NCBI GenBank assembly: GCA_036971475.1
Contig: JBAIZL010000005.1
Location: forward strand, 251,715,823 to 251,779,822
Reading direction: 5' to 3'
DNA: 64,000 nt
Source: Prosapia bicincta
Taxonomy: Eukaryota; Arthropoda; Insecta; Hemiptera; Cercopidae
Below, piece after piece: positions 23,601-37,220 of this stretch; positions within the stretch are counted from its first letter, which is position 1, and each line of letters begins with the position of its first letter. Both the position numbers and the translations under genes were made by a program. The notes under the pieces were generated by a model, which worked only from the letters and a program-made list of their open reading frames with translations, made no database searches and had not been told where the DNA came from.

Positions 23601-26059
23601 AGCAACACTTAAAAACAACAACAATTATATTCACTCAGATGTGCCCATTGCTTTTAGCAACACTTAAACACAACAACAATTAAATTAATTTAGATGTGCC
23701 CATTGCTTCCAGCAACACATAAACACAACAGCAATTAAATTCATTCAGACGTGCCCATTGCTTTTAGCAACACTTAAACACAACAGCAATTAAATTCATT
23801 CAGACGAGCCCATTGCTTTCAGCAACACATAAACACAACAGCAATTCAATTCATCCAGATGTGCCCATTGCTTTCAGCAACACATAAACACAACGGCAAT
23901 TAAATTCATTCAGATGTGCCCATTGCTTTTAGCAACACTTAAACACAATAGCAATTAAATTCATTCAGACGTGCCCATTGCTTTTAGCAACACTTAAACA
24001 CAACAATAATTAAATTCATTCAGATGTGCCCATTGCTTTTAGCAACATTTAAACACAACAACAATTAAATTCATTCAGACGTGTCCATTGCTTTCGGCAA
24101 CACATAAACAAAACAGCAATTAAATTCATCCAGACGTGCCCATTGCTTTCAGCAACACATAACACAACGGCAATTAAATTCATTCAGATGTGCCCATTGC
24201 TTTGAGCAACACTAAAACACAACAATAATTAAATTCATTCAGATGTGCCCATTGCTTTTAGCAACACTTAAACACAACAACAATTAAATTCATTCAGATG
24301 TGCCCATTGCTTTTAGCAACACTTAAACACAACAACAATTAAATTCATTCAGATGTGCCCATTGCTTTCAGCAACACATAAACACAACAGCAATTAAATT
24401 CATTCAGACGTGCCCATTGCTTTTAGCAACACTTAAACACAACAACAATTAATTCATTCAGACGTGCCCATTGCTTTCAGCAACACATAAACACAACAGC
24501 AATTAAATTCATCCAGATGTGCCCATTGCTTTCAGCAACACATAAACACAACGGCAATTAAATTCATTCAGATGTGCCCATTGCTTTTAGCAACACTTAA
24601 AAACAACAACAATTATATTCACTCAGATGTGCCCATTGCTTTCAACAACACATAAACACAACAAACAATTAAATTCATTCAGATGTGCCCATTGCTTTTA
24701 GCAACACTTAAACACAACAACAATTAAATTCATTCAGATGGGCCCATTGCTTTCAGCAACAATTAAACACAACAACAATTTAATTCATTCAGATATGCCC
24801 ATTACTTTTAGCAACACCTAAACACAACAACAATTAAATTCATTCAGATTTGCCCATTGCTTTCAGCAACACATAAACACAACAGCAATTAAATTCATTT
24901 AGACGTGCCCAATGTTTTTAGCAACACTTAAAAACAACAACAATTATATTCATTTAGATGTGCCCATTGCTTTTAGCAACACCTAAACACAACAACAATT
25001 AAATTCATTCAGACGTGCCCATTGCTTTTAGTAACACTTAAACACAATAGCAATTAAATTCATTCAGACGTGCCCATTGCTTTTAGCAACACTTAAACAC
25101 AACAACAATTAAATTCATTCAGATGTGCCCATTGCTTTTAGCTACATTTAAACACAACAACAATTATATTCATTCAGACGTGCCCATTGCTTTCGGCAAC
25201 ACATAAACAAAACAGCAATTAAATTCATCCAGACGTGCCCATTGCTTTCAGCAACACATAAACACAACGGCAATTAAATTCATTCAGATGTGCCCATTGC
25301 TTTTAGCAACACTTAAACACAACAACAAATAAATTCATTCAGATGTGCCCATTGCTTTCAGCAACACATAAACACAACAGCAATTAAATTCATTCAGACG
25401 TGCCCATTGCTTTTAGCAACACTTAAAAACAACAACAATTATATTCACTCAGATGTGCCCATTGCTTTTAGCAACACTTAAACACAACAACAATTAAATT
25501 AATTTAGATGTGCCCATTGCTTCCAGCAACACATAAACACAACAGCAATTAAATTCATTCAGACGTGCCCATTGCTTTTAGCAACACTTAAACACAACAG
25601 CAATTAAATTCATTCAGACGAGCCCATTGCTTTCAGCAACACATAAACACAACAGCAATTCAATTCATCCAGATGTGCCCATTGCTTTCAGCAACACATA
25701 AACACAACGGCAATTAAATTCATTCAGATGTGCCCATTGCTTTTAGCAACACTTAAACACAACAACAAATAAATTCATTCAGATGTGCCCATTGCTTTCA
25801 GCAAGACATAAACACAACAGCAATTAAATTCATTCATACGTGCCCATTGCTTTTAGCAACACTTAAAAACAACAACAATTATATTCACTCAGATGTGCCC
25901 ATTGCTTTTAGCAACACCTAAACACAACAACAATTAAATTAATTTAGATGTGCCCATTGCTTCCAGCAACACATAAACACAACAGCAATTAAATTTATTC
26001 AGACGTGCCCATTTCTTTTAGCAACACTTAAACACAACAGCAATTAAATTCATTCAGAC
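8640..26059 (+). repeat. 55-bp satellite array, main block (~317 monomers)
   Basis: The 55-bp monomer runs AGATGTGCCCATTGCTTTTA, GCAACACTTAAACACAACAA, CAATTAAATTCATTC. Two main variants alternate: A (TTTTAGCAACACTTAAACAC, CAACAAC) and B (TTTCAGCAACACATAAACAC, CAACAGC). Each monomer has the dyad TTGCT-TTY-AGCAA. Variant-rich segments repeat as long higher-order units: the rare variant GCTATCAGC occurs at 11568, 14478, 17335 and 20631, spacings of 2910, 2857 and 3296 bp. There are no spacers, so it is not CRISPR. The short reading frames in it are incidental. Confidence 0.98.
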
Positions 26060-28073
26060 TCTTACCGACTTACTTTTTATAACCTTTGCCGTTGTTTATT
26101 TCTCTTCCTCAATTGCTAAGTCAGTAAGAAAGTAATGGTTTATCCATTGACTACGAACCTAATTTCATAGACCTGTGCCTCAAGGAATAAACCTCTCAGA
26201 GGAACCAACCCCTGAATTTTTGATAAAACCAATTAGCCTCCGATAAGCCCTGTTCAAGCTCCTTTTCGGGTAGTGGAATCTTTGAGAGACACTTGTGATT
26301 TAAAGACTATACCTGGATACCTAGTGAACTTATCTTATCTAGAATGAAAACACAGCTAATTGGAAAATATACATTTTTATTTATTTGTTCCAAGGTTCAA
26401 ATTAATTATTATTGTTTTTATTTAATTTCACAGGATTTTCTTGACTAATTATTTTTTCAAAATTTCATACAACTTGCCATTTAACTAAACATTATTATCT
26501 CCTTCTGTTTTTAAATTTTCTTATTATCATTAATTTTACATATAATTTAAATTATCAAAGTTACCATAATTAATTTTGTATATAATTTTGATTAGTAGAG
26601 TTAAATTTAACATATTTTAAAATCTGATTCTTTTTCAAACACTTAATATTACTATGTAATGCCTTTAGGCTAGGCCTTGAACAATTAACTTCTTTGGAAG
26701 TTATTCATTAGAAATTCACTTAGAAAAAGCCATATAAGATATACATCTTTATACTTAATCCATACATTCCCACAGCGATGGGAATGGAAAGTCAATTTTG
26801 AATCTTTATTACTTAAATTAGGGTAACCTAAGAGAGTTGACTAATCAGTCCCTTAGGTTATTCCCATCTTATTTAATTTTGAAATTAAGTTAATATAATT
26901 TGAAGTAAAATGTTATTTAAAAAAGAATAATTAAATTGATTATATAACCTTGTACTGTAGAAATCTTTTTATCTTCATTAATGTTGTCATCTGTCGGTCC
27001 TGTTACAGCTTCAAGGGTCTTGGTAGGTAGGCGTCTCTCCATAATTTCGGTTAATCTTCTTATTTTCTTTAATTTTGCATTTTGGTGGTCGAAATTTTGT
27101 TCTGGGTATATATGAGCCCTTGCTCATATATATCTTTCTTCCCCTGATCACATCGTAGCACTTTTTACTCTGTTTTTAGCACATTTTTTCTTGTCCTGAT
27201 CGCATGGTACAAAAACACGTCTGCTCGCTTTGAGAGCCTAATGCATTCTGATCTTGGATAGCGTTCTTTTGTGAGGCCTCCTTCTCCAATTTCAAACTTC
27301 CCACGTCCCAGTATCCATTTTTCAACTTTTGACCAATCAGAAAGCCGTTGCCATGGCAATTGACTTTGTTTGTTCGGAAATTCTGAACTAAGATTAGTTT
27401 CCCTTTTTATAAAAGGCGTTTCTGTATTCTGATGTGTCCTTTGCATTTTTACCTTTTATTTAATAACATATTTGACTTTATTTCTTCTCATTTAATTTAA
27501 TTAACTTTTTAACATTCTTAATCCAAAGTTCGACTGTAGCGCTTTCGTTTCGTAGTGACAAGATTTATAATCAATGCCCTAAGCGGATTTTTCCGAAATC
27601 AAATATGACTTCTTCTATTATAACCTAATTTCTTAGACTATTACACTTTAACATTTAATCTTTACTTTTACATAAATACTATTTTCTCTAGCTAGGCCTA
27701 ATTTACTTTCCTCACATCTTAATTTACATTCTTTATTCCTGATTATTTTTAAGTACAATTATTTTAATAGCCGGCATCTAGGCCTAGTTTGTTATACTAC
27801 ACAATTACCGTCTTTTTTTGTTTACATAATTTAGGCTATCCACTTTGAAGTGATAATTTTTCTTATTGCTTATAATTTATGTTTTTTAAGTCTAAAGTTA
27901 TTTCTAATTTTCTTCATTTTACTATTATTTACCCTAGTTTTAATATTATTATTATTATAATGTTTTAAAATTTTTATATATAAATTTAGTCAATTATTTA
28001 ACCCGGTTAGGTTTGATTCTGGTATTCTGTACAATTACCCAGATTCTTTGCATCAGACATTCTGGCCGCTGCA
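26060..28073. mobile_element. 2,014-bp non-satellite insert in the array, copy 1 (unclassified)
   Basis: The satellite stops at CATTCAGAC and resumes at AGACGTGCCC, so AGAC is present on both sides of the insert, like a 4-bp target duplication. The left end carries a near-perfect hairpin: CTTACCGACTTA (26061-26072) against TAAGTCAGTAAG (26117-26128). The ends are not inverted repeats of each other, and no transposase or RT is evident. A 93-codon minus-strand frame (27446-27165) matches no family I recognise. A CCAAT box followed by an X-box-like site lies at about 27332-27360. It could be a non-autonomous transposon, a foreign segment, or ancestral sequence inside the array. Confidence 0.6.
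27347..27360. promoter_or_regulatory. X-box-like site next to CCAAT (copy 1)
   Basis: GTTGCCATGGCAAT differs at the last base from the perfect 14-bp palindrome. GACCAATCAG lies just upstream, and TTTTATAAAA about 50 bp downstream. The set resembles a promoter, but no transcript can be shown from sequence. Confidence 0.3.
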
Positions 28074-31000
28074 AGACGTGCCCATTGCTTTTAGCAACAC
28101 ATAAACATAACAGCAATTAAATTCATTCAGATGTACCCATTGCTTTCAGCAACACATAAACACAACAAACAATTAAATTCATTCAGATGTGCCCATTGCT
28201 TTTAGCAACACTTAAACACAACAGCAATTAAATTCATTCAGATGTGCCCATTGCTTTCAGCAACAATTAAACACAACAACAATTTAATTCATTCAGATGT
28301 GCCCATTGCTTTTAGCAACACCTAAACACAACAACAATTAAATTCGTTCAGATGTGCCCATTGCTTTCAGCAACACATAAACACAACAGCAATTAAATTC
28401 ATTCAGACGTGCCCATTGTTTTTAGCAACACTTAAAAACAACAACAATTATATTCATTTAGATGTGCCCATTGCTTTTAGCAACACTTAAACACAATAGC
28501 AATTAAATTCATTCAGACGTGCCCATTGCTTTTAGCAACACTTAAACACAACAACAATTAAATTCATTCAGATGTGCCCATTGCTTTTAGCAACATTTAA
28601 ACACAACAACAATTAAATTCATTCAGACGTGCCCATTGCTTTCGGCAACACATAAACAAAACAGCAATTAAATTCATCCAGACGTGCCCATTGCTTTCAG
28701 CAACACATAAACACAACGGCAATTAAATTCATTCAGATGTGCCCATTGCTTAGAGCAACACTTAAACACAACAATAATTAAATTCATTCAGATGTGCCCA
28801 TTGCTTTTAGCTACACTTAAACACAACAACAATTAAATTCATTCAGATGTGACCATTGTTTTAGCAACACTTGAACACAACAACAATTAAATTCATTCAG
28901 ATGTGCCCATTGCTTTCAGCAACACATAAACACAACAACAATTAGATTCATTCAGATGTGCCCATTGCTTTTAGCAACACTTAAATACAACAACAATTAA
29001 ATTCATTCAGATGTGCCCATTGCTTTTAGCAACACTTAAACACAACAACAATTAAATTCATTCAGATGTGCCCATTGCTTTCAGCAACACATAAACACAA
29101 CAGCAATTAAATTCATTCAGATGTGCCCATTGCTTTTAGCAACACTTAAATACAACAACAATTAAATTCATTCAGATGTGCCCATTGCTTTGAGCAACAC
29201 TTAAACACAACAATAATTAAATTCATTCAGATGTGCCCATTGCTTTTAGCAACTCTTAAACACAAAAACAATTAAATTCATTCAGATGTGCCCATTGCTT
29301 TTAGCAACACTTAAACACAACAACAATTAAATTCATTCAGATGAGCCCATTGCTTTTAGCAACACTTAAACACAACAACAATTAATTTCATTCAGATGTG
29401 TCCATTGCTTTCAGCAACACATAAACACAACAGCAATTAAATTCATTCAGACGTGCCCATTGCTTTTAGCAACACTTAAACACAACAACAATTAATTCAT
29501 TCAGACGTGCCCATTGCTTTCAGCAACACATAAACACAACAGCAATTAAATTCATCCAGATGTGCCCATTGCTTTCAGCAACACATAAACACAACGGCAA
29601 TTAAATTCATTCAGATGTGCCCATTGCTTTTAGCAACACTTAAAAACAACAACAATTATATTCACTCAGATGTGCCCATTGCTTTTAGCAACACCTAAAC
29701 ACAACAACAATTAAATTAATTTAGATGTGCCCATTGCTTCCAGCAACACATAAACACAACAGCAATTAAATTCATTCAGACGTGCCCTTTGCTTTTAGCA
29801 ACACTTAAACACAACAGCAATTGAATTCATTCAGACGTGCCCATTGCTTTTAGCAACACATAAACATAACAGCAATTAAATTCATTAAGATGTGCCCATT
29901 GCTTTCAGCAACACATAAACACAACAAACAATTAAATTCATTCAGATGTGCCCATTGCTTTTAGCAACACTTAAACACAACAACAATTAAATTCATTCAG
30001 ATATGCCCATTGCTTTCAGCAACACTTAAACACAACAACAATTTAATTCATTCAGATGTGCCCATTGCTTTTAGCAACACCTAAACACAACAACAATTAA
30101 ATTCATTCATATGTGCCCATTGCTTTCAGCAACACATAAACACAACAGCAATTAAATTCATTCAGACGTGCCCATTGCTTTTAGCAACACTTAAACACAA
30201 CAACAATTAAATTCATTCAGATGTGCCCATTGCTTTTAGCAACACTTAAACACAACAACAATTAAATTCATTTAGATGTGCCCATTGCTTTCAGCAACAC
30301 ATAAACACAACAACAAATTAATTCATTCAGATGTGCCCATTGCTTTGAGCAACACATAAACACAACAGCAATTAAATTCATATAGACGTGCCCATTGCTT
30401 TCAGCAACACATAAACACACCAACAAATTAATTCATTCAGATGTGCCCATTGCTTTCAGCAACACATAAACACAACAGCAATTAAATTCATTCAGACGTG
30501 CCCATTGCTTTTAGCAACACTTAAAAACAACAACAATTATATTCACTCAGATGTGCCCATTGCTTTTAGCAACACTTAAACACAACAACAATTAAATTAA
30601 TTTAGATGTGCCCATTGCTTCCAGCAACACATAAACACAACAGCAATTAAATTCATTCAGACGTGCCCATTGCTTTTAGCAACACTTAAACACAACAGCA
30701 ATTAAATTCATTCAGACGAGCCCATTGCTTTCAGCAACACATAAACACAACAGCAATTCAATTCATCCAGATGTGCCCATTGCTTTCAGCAACACATAAA
30801 CACAACGGCAATTAAATTCATTCAGATGTGCCCATTGCTTTTAGCAACACTTAAACACAACAACAAATAAATTCATTCAGATGTGCCCATTGCTTTCAGC
30901 AAGACATAAACACAACAGCAATTAAATTCATTCATACGTGCCCATTGCTTTTAGCAACACTTAAAAACAACAACAATTATATTCACTCAGATGTGCCCAT

Positions 31001-31157
31001 TGCTTTTAGCAACACCTAAACACAACAACAATTAAATTAATTTAGATGTGCCCATTGCTTCCAGCAACACATAAACACAACAGCAATTAAATTTATTCAG
31101 ACGTGCCCATTTCTTTTAGCAACACTTAAACACAACAGCAATTAAATTCATTCAGAC
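28074..31157 (+). repeat. 55-bp satellite array, middle block (~56 monomers)
   Basis: Same monomers as the main block, with local variants such as 56-bp units containing CAACAAACAATT and units ending CAAATTAATTC. The 3' part (about 30440-31157) matches 25340-26059 at the 5,098-bp offset. Confidence 0.97.
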
Positions 31158-33171
31158 TCTTACCGACTTACTTTTTATAACCTTTGCCGTTGTTTATTTC
31201 TCTTCCTCAATTGCTAAGTCAGTAAGAAAGTAATGGTTTATCCATTGACTACGAACCTAATTTCATAGACCTGTGCCTCAAGGAATAAACCTCTCAGAGG
31301 AACCAACCCCTGAATTTTTGATAAAACCAATTAGCCTCCGATAAGCCCTGTTCAAGCTCCTTTTCGGGTAGTGGAATCTTTGAGAGACACTTGTGATTTA
31401 AAGACTATACCTGGATACCTAGTGAACTTATCTTATCTAGAATGAAAACACAGCTAATTGGAAAATATACATTTTTATTTATTTGTTCCAAGGTTCAAAT
31501 TAATTATTATTGTTTTTATTTAATTTCACAGGATTTTCTTGACTAATTATTTTTTCAAAATTTCATACAACTTGTCATTTAACTAAACATTATTATCTCC
31601 TTCTGTTTTTAAATTTTCTTATTATCATTAATTTTACATATAATTTAAATTATCAAAGTTACCATAATTAATTTTGTATATAATTTTGATTAGTAGAGTT
31701 AAATTTAACATATTTTAAAATCTGATTCTTTTTCAAACACTTAATATTACTATGTAATGCCTTTAGGCTAGGCCTTGAACAATTAACTTCTTTGGAAGTT
31801 ATTCATTAGAAATTCACTTAGAAAAAGCCATATAAGATATACATCTTTATACTTAATCCATACATTCCCACAGCGATGGGAATGGAAAGTCAATTTTGAA
31901 TCTTTATTACTTAAATTTGGGTAACCTAAGAGAGTTGACTAATCAGTCCCTTAGGTTATTCCCATCTTATTTAATTTTGAAATTAAGTTAATATAATTTG
32001 AAGTAAAATGTTATTTAAAAAAGAATAATTAAATTGATTATATAACCTTGTACTGTAGAAATCTTTTTATCTTCATTAATGTTGTCATCTGTCGGTCCTG
32101 TTACAGCTTCAAGGGTCTTGGTAGGTAGGCGTCTCTCCATAATTTCGGTTAATCTTCTTATTTTCTTTAATTTTGCATTTTGGTGGTCGAAATTTTGTTC
32201 TGGGTATATATGAGCCCTTGCTCATATATATCTTTCTTCCCCTGATCACATCGTAGCACTTTTTACTCTGTTTTTAGCACATTTTTTCTTGTCCTGATCG
32301 CATGGTACAAAAACACGTCTGCTCGCTTTGAGAGCCTAATGCATTCTGATCTTGGATAGCGTTCTTTTGTGAGGCCTCCTTCTCCAATTTCAAACTTCCC
32401 ACGTCCCAGTATCCATTTTTCAACTTTTGACCAATCAGAAAGCCGTTGCCATGGCAATTGACTTTGTTTGTTCGGAAATTCTGAACTAAGATTAGTTTCC
32501 CTTTTTATAAAAGGCGTTTCTGTATTCTGATGTGTCCTTTGCATTTTTACCTTTTATTTAATAACATATTTGACTTTATTTCTTCTCATTTAATTTAATT
32601 AACTTTTTAACATTCTTAATCCAAAGTTCGACTGTAGCGCTTTCGTTTCGTAGTGACAAGATTTATAATCAATGCCCTAAGCGGATTTTTCCGAAATCAA
32701 ATATGACTTCTTCTATTATAACCTAATTTCTTAGACTATTACACTTTAACATTTAATCTTTACTTTTACATAAATACTATTTTCTCTAGCTAGGCCTAAT
32801 TTACTTTCCTCACATCTTAATTTACATTCTTTATTCCTGATTATTTTTAAGTACAATTATTTTAATAGCCGGCATCTAGGCCTAGTTTGTTATACTACAC
32901 AATTACCGTCTTTTTTTGTTTACATAATTTAGGCTATCCACTTTGAAGTGATAATTTTTCTTATTGCTTATAATTTATGTTTTTTAAGTCTAAAGTTATT
33001 TCTAATTTTCTTCATTTTACTATTATTTACCCTAGTTTTAATATTATTATTATTATAATGTTTTAAAATTTTTATATATAAATTTAGTCAATTATTTAAC
33101 CCGGTTAGGTTTGATTCTGGTATTCTGTACAATTACCCAGATTCTTTGCATCGGACATTCTGGCCGCTGCA
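31158..33171. mobile_element. 2,014-bp non-satellite insert, copy 2
   Basis: Same length as 26060-28073. By eye I found three differences: c/t near 26475/31573, a/t near 26819/31917, and a/g near 28055/33153. It has the same AGAC flanks, hairpin and minus-strand 93-codon frame (32544-32263). Because the satellite around it is duplicated too, it arose by duplication of the block, not by a second insertion. Confidence 0.75.
32445..32458. promoter_or_regulatory. X-box-like site next to CCAAT (copy 2)
   Basis: Identical to the site at 27347-27360, carried by the duplicated 2,014-bp block. Confidence 0.3.
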
Positions 33172-35772
33172 AGACGTGCCCATTGCTTTTAGCAACACAT
33201 AAACATAACAGCAATTAAATTCATTCAGATGTGCCCATTGCTTTCAGCAACACATAAACACAACAAACAATTAAATTCATTCAGATGTGCCCATTGCTTT
33301 TAGCAACACTTAAACACAACAACAATTAAATTCATTCAGATGTGCCCATTGCTTTCAGCAACAATTAAACACAACAACAATTTAATTCATTCAGATGTGC
33401 CCATTGCTTTTAGCAACACCTAAACACAACAACAATTAAATTCGTTCAGATGTGCCCATTGCTTTCAGCAACACATAAACACAACAGCAATTAAATTCAT
33501 TCAGACGTGCCCATTGTTTTTAGCAACACTTAAAAACAACAACAATTATATTCATTTAGATGTGCCCATTGCTTTTAGCAACACTTAAACACAATAGCAA
33601 TTAAATTCATTCAGACGTGCCCATTGCTTTTAGCAACACTTAAACACAACAACAATTAAATTCATTCAGATGTGCCCATTGCTTTTAGCAACATTTAAAC
33701 ACAACAACAATTAAATTCATTCAGACGTGCCCTATGCTTTCGGCAACACATAAACAAAACAGCAATTAAATTCATCCAGACGTGCCCATTGCTTTCAGCA
33801 ACACATAAACACAACGGCAATTAAATTCATTCAGATGTGCCCATTGCTTAGAGCAACACTTAAACACAACAATAATTAAATTCATTCAGATGTGCCCATT
33901 GCTTTTAGCTACACTTAAACACAACAACAATTAAATTCATTCAGATGTGACCATTGCTTTTAGCAACACTTGAACACAACAACAATTAAATTCATTCAGA
34001 TGTGCCCATTGCTTTCAGCAACACATAAACACAACAACAATTAGATTCATTCAGATGTGCCCATTGCTTTTAGCAACACTTAAATACAACAACAATTAAA
34101 TTCATTCAGATGTGCCCATTGCTTTTAGCAACACTTAAACACAACAACAATTAAATTCATTCAGATGTGCCCATTGCTTTCAGCAACACATAAACACAAC
34201 AGCAATTAAATTCATTCAGATGTGCCCATTGCTTTTAGCAACACTTAAATACAACAACAATTAAATTCATTCAGATGTGCCCATTGCTTTGAGCAACACT
34301 TAAACACAACAATAATTAAATTCATTCAGATGTGCCCATTGCTTTTAGCAACACTTAAACACAAAAACAATTAAATTCATTCAGATGTGCCCATTGCTTT
34401 TAGCAACACTTAAACACAACAACAATTAAATTCATTCAGATGAGCCCATTGCTTTTAGCAACACTTAAACACAACAACAATTAATTTCATTCAGATGTGT
34501 CCATTGCTTTCAGCAACACATAAACACAACAGCAATTAAATTCATTCAGACGTGCCCATTGCTTTTAGCAACACTTAAACACAACAACAATTAATTCATT
34601 CAGACGTGCCCATTGCTTTCAGCAACACATAAACACAACAGCAATTAAATTCATCCAGATGTGCCCATTGCTTTCAGCAACACATAAACACAACGGCAAT
34701 TAAATTCATTCAGATGTGCCCATTGCTTTTAGCAACACTTAAACACAACAACAAATAAATTCATTCAAATGTGCCCATTGCTTTCAGCAACACATAAACA
34801 CAACAGCAATTAAATTCATTCAGACGTGCCCATTGCTTTTAGCAACACTTAAAAACAACAACAATTATATTCACTCAGATGTGCCCATTGCTTTTAGCAA
34901 CACCTAAACACAACAACAATTAAATTAATTTAGATGTGCCCATAGCTTCCAGCAACACATAAACACAACAGCAATTAAATTCATTCAGACGTGCCCTTTG
35001 CTTTTAGCAACACTTAAACACAACAGCAATTGAATTCATTCAGACGTGCCCATTGCTTTTAGCAACACATAAACATAACAGCAATTAAATTCATTCAGAT
35101 GTGCCCATTGCTTTCAGCAACACATAAACACAACAAACAATTAAATTCATTCAGATGTGCCCATTGCTTTTAGCAACACTTAAACACAACAACAATTAAA
35201 TTCATTCAGATATGCCCATTGCTTTCAGCAACACTTAAACACAACAACAATTTAATTCATTCAGATGTGCCCATTGCTTTTAGCAACACCTAAACACAAC
35301 AACAATTAAATTCATTCAGATGTGCCCATTGCTTTCAGCAACACATAAACACAACAGCAATTAAATTCATTCAGACGTACCCATTGCTTTTAGCAACACT
35401 TAAACACAACAACAATTAAATTCATTCAGATGTGCCCATTGCTTTTAGCAACACTTAAACACAACAACAATTAAATTCATTTAGATGTGCCCATTGCTTT
35501 CAGCAACACATAAACACAACAACAAATTAATTCATTCAGATGTGCCCATTGCTTTCAGCAACACATAAACACAACAGCAATTAAATTCATATAGACGTGC
35601 CCATTGCTTTCAGCAACACATAAACACACCAACAAATTAATTCATTCAGATGTGCCCATTGCTTTCAGCAACACATAAACACAACAGCAATTAAATTCAT
35701 TTAGACGTGCCCATTGCTTTCAGCAACACATAAACACAACACCAATTAAATTCATTCAGATGTGCCCATTGC
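33172..35772 (+). repeat. 55-bp satellite array, distal block (~47 monomers)
   Basis: Matches 28074-30480 at an offset of 5,098-5,209 bp. The array ends abruptly at GTGCCCATTGC followed by ACATAATGG, without a visible target duplication. Confidence 0.97.
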
Positions 35773-36328
35773 ACATAATGGAAAATTCAATGTCGGCGAA
35801 ACAGTGATGTCCTATATATAGCTTGGAGTAACGGTGTTGAGTTACTCAAGACAAGTACAGGCCTATAAACATTTAAACTGCAATTAAAAGCAAAAGGTTT
35901 TTTCATTCATTTAAAACACAAATGTTTTCAAATAAATGCGGATTTTAAACATTCAAATTATGTTTATAAATACGTAAGCTAACTATTTCAAATGGAGATG
36001 TTAAATGTCGTAATATTAAAAGATATTAAAAGATGTTAAATGTGGTAATATTGATAGAAAATGAAAGAGAATGAAAATATTATTTTCAAAGTCAAATAAC
36101 GTAATTTCAATTTAGAAACAAAAAGAGCCTTTTGAGAGACATTTTGGGTTTCTGTGAGAATTTTTGGAATTTTCGTTTGTGTAAAATATTTCTCAAAAGG
36201 AAATTGGTTTGCTACCAACGTTTTCTGTATCACAGATTTGGTCATTTATTTTGAAAATATACGGCCTCTTCCTGTTCCTCTTTATTGTTGTTTTGAAAAG
36301 TAAAATACTAAGAAATGTTTTTCCTTAG
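35773..36328. other. Intron sequence between satellite and exon, no feature recognised
   Basis: AT-rich. It contains short direct repeats (AAAGATATTAAAAGATGTTA near 36019). The 69-codon minus-strand frame shows no family pattern. Confidence 0.5.
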
Positions 36329-36405
36329 GAACCGACTGAGTAAACCTTTGCACGCCGGTGACACTTCATTAAGTTGCCGCTATCCGTTCTACGCTCCAAT
36401 TCACA
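36329..36405 (+). CDS. Candidate exon of the RasGEF gene
   Basis: Acceptor tttttccttag and perfect donor gtaagt bound 77 nt. Only one frame is open: NRLSKPLHAGDTSLSCRYPF then YAPIH. It begins with the last base of a codon and ends with the first, fitting 6702 upstream and 37072 downstream (giving Arg-Gln-Ile-Gly-Leu). The residues belong to no domain I recognise and would form the linker before the catalytic domain. Confidence 0.6.
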
Positions 36406-36463
36406 GTAAGTAGGCCTAAGATCGATTCTTTTTTTACTACAGACACAAAGAAGTTCTTAACTT

Positions 36464-36980
<517 letters not shown>

Positions 36981-37071
36981 GAGCCTAACAATTTATATAC
37001 TATATGTTAATTTTGACTTAGTTTAAATTTAATTTTATAAATCAATAGACATCCTATTTTTTTTGTTGCAG

Positions 37072-37220
37072 GGCAGATTGGGTTGTACGGATATCTAAGT
37101 CAAGAAACAGTGAGTCTGCACCAAGCATTGACCTTGAATTTGGACGTTACCTTGTGGGACTTCAACTCCATCATACTGTCGCATCAGCTGACAATGTTAG
37201 ACCGACATCTTCTACTCAAG
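37072..37220 (+). CDS. RasGEF gene exon: start of the CDC25-homology domain
   Basis: The acceptor is tttttttgttgcag, and the frame starts after two bases: QIGLYGYLSQETVSLHQALT, LNLDVTLWDFNSI, ILSHQLTMLDRHLLLK. The HQLTMLDRHLLLKV stretch, continued in the next exon, matches the opening helix of RasGEF catalytic domains (consensus A.QLTL.D..LF..I). The domain catalyses GDP release from Ras-family GTPases, usually at membranes. The donor (gtcgat) is weak. A second frame is open through the exon, but only this one gives RasGEF similarity and continues into the next exon. Confidence 0.85.

Larger units (their letters stand above)
25340..35700 (+). repeat. Tandem duplication of a ~5.1-kb block
   Basis: Each copy contains about 0.7 kb of satellite, the 2,014-bp unique block and about 2.4 kb of satellite. 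The offset between copies is 5,098 bp through the unique block and grows to about 5,209 bp after a two-monomer length difference near 29640/34740. Both junctions lie in satellite, so the exact ends are ambiguous. Unequal exchange between satellite arms is a simple explanation (inference). Confidence 0.9.

Noticed and set aside
8640..26059. CRISPR array
   Set aside because: The 55-bp units are contiguous with no unique spacers, and the context is eukaryotic.
27165..27446. 93-codon frame as a conserved gene (also 32263-32544)
   Set aside because: The two copies are identical only because the 5.1-kb block was recently duplicated; this is not evidence of selection, and no family is recognised.
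37072..37220. Second open frame through the exon (ADWVVRISKSRNS...)
   Set aside because: Only the QIGLYGYL frame joins the following exon in phase and gives RasGEF similarity; the overlap is probably chance.
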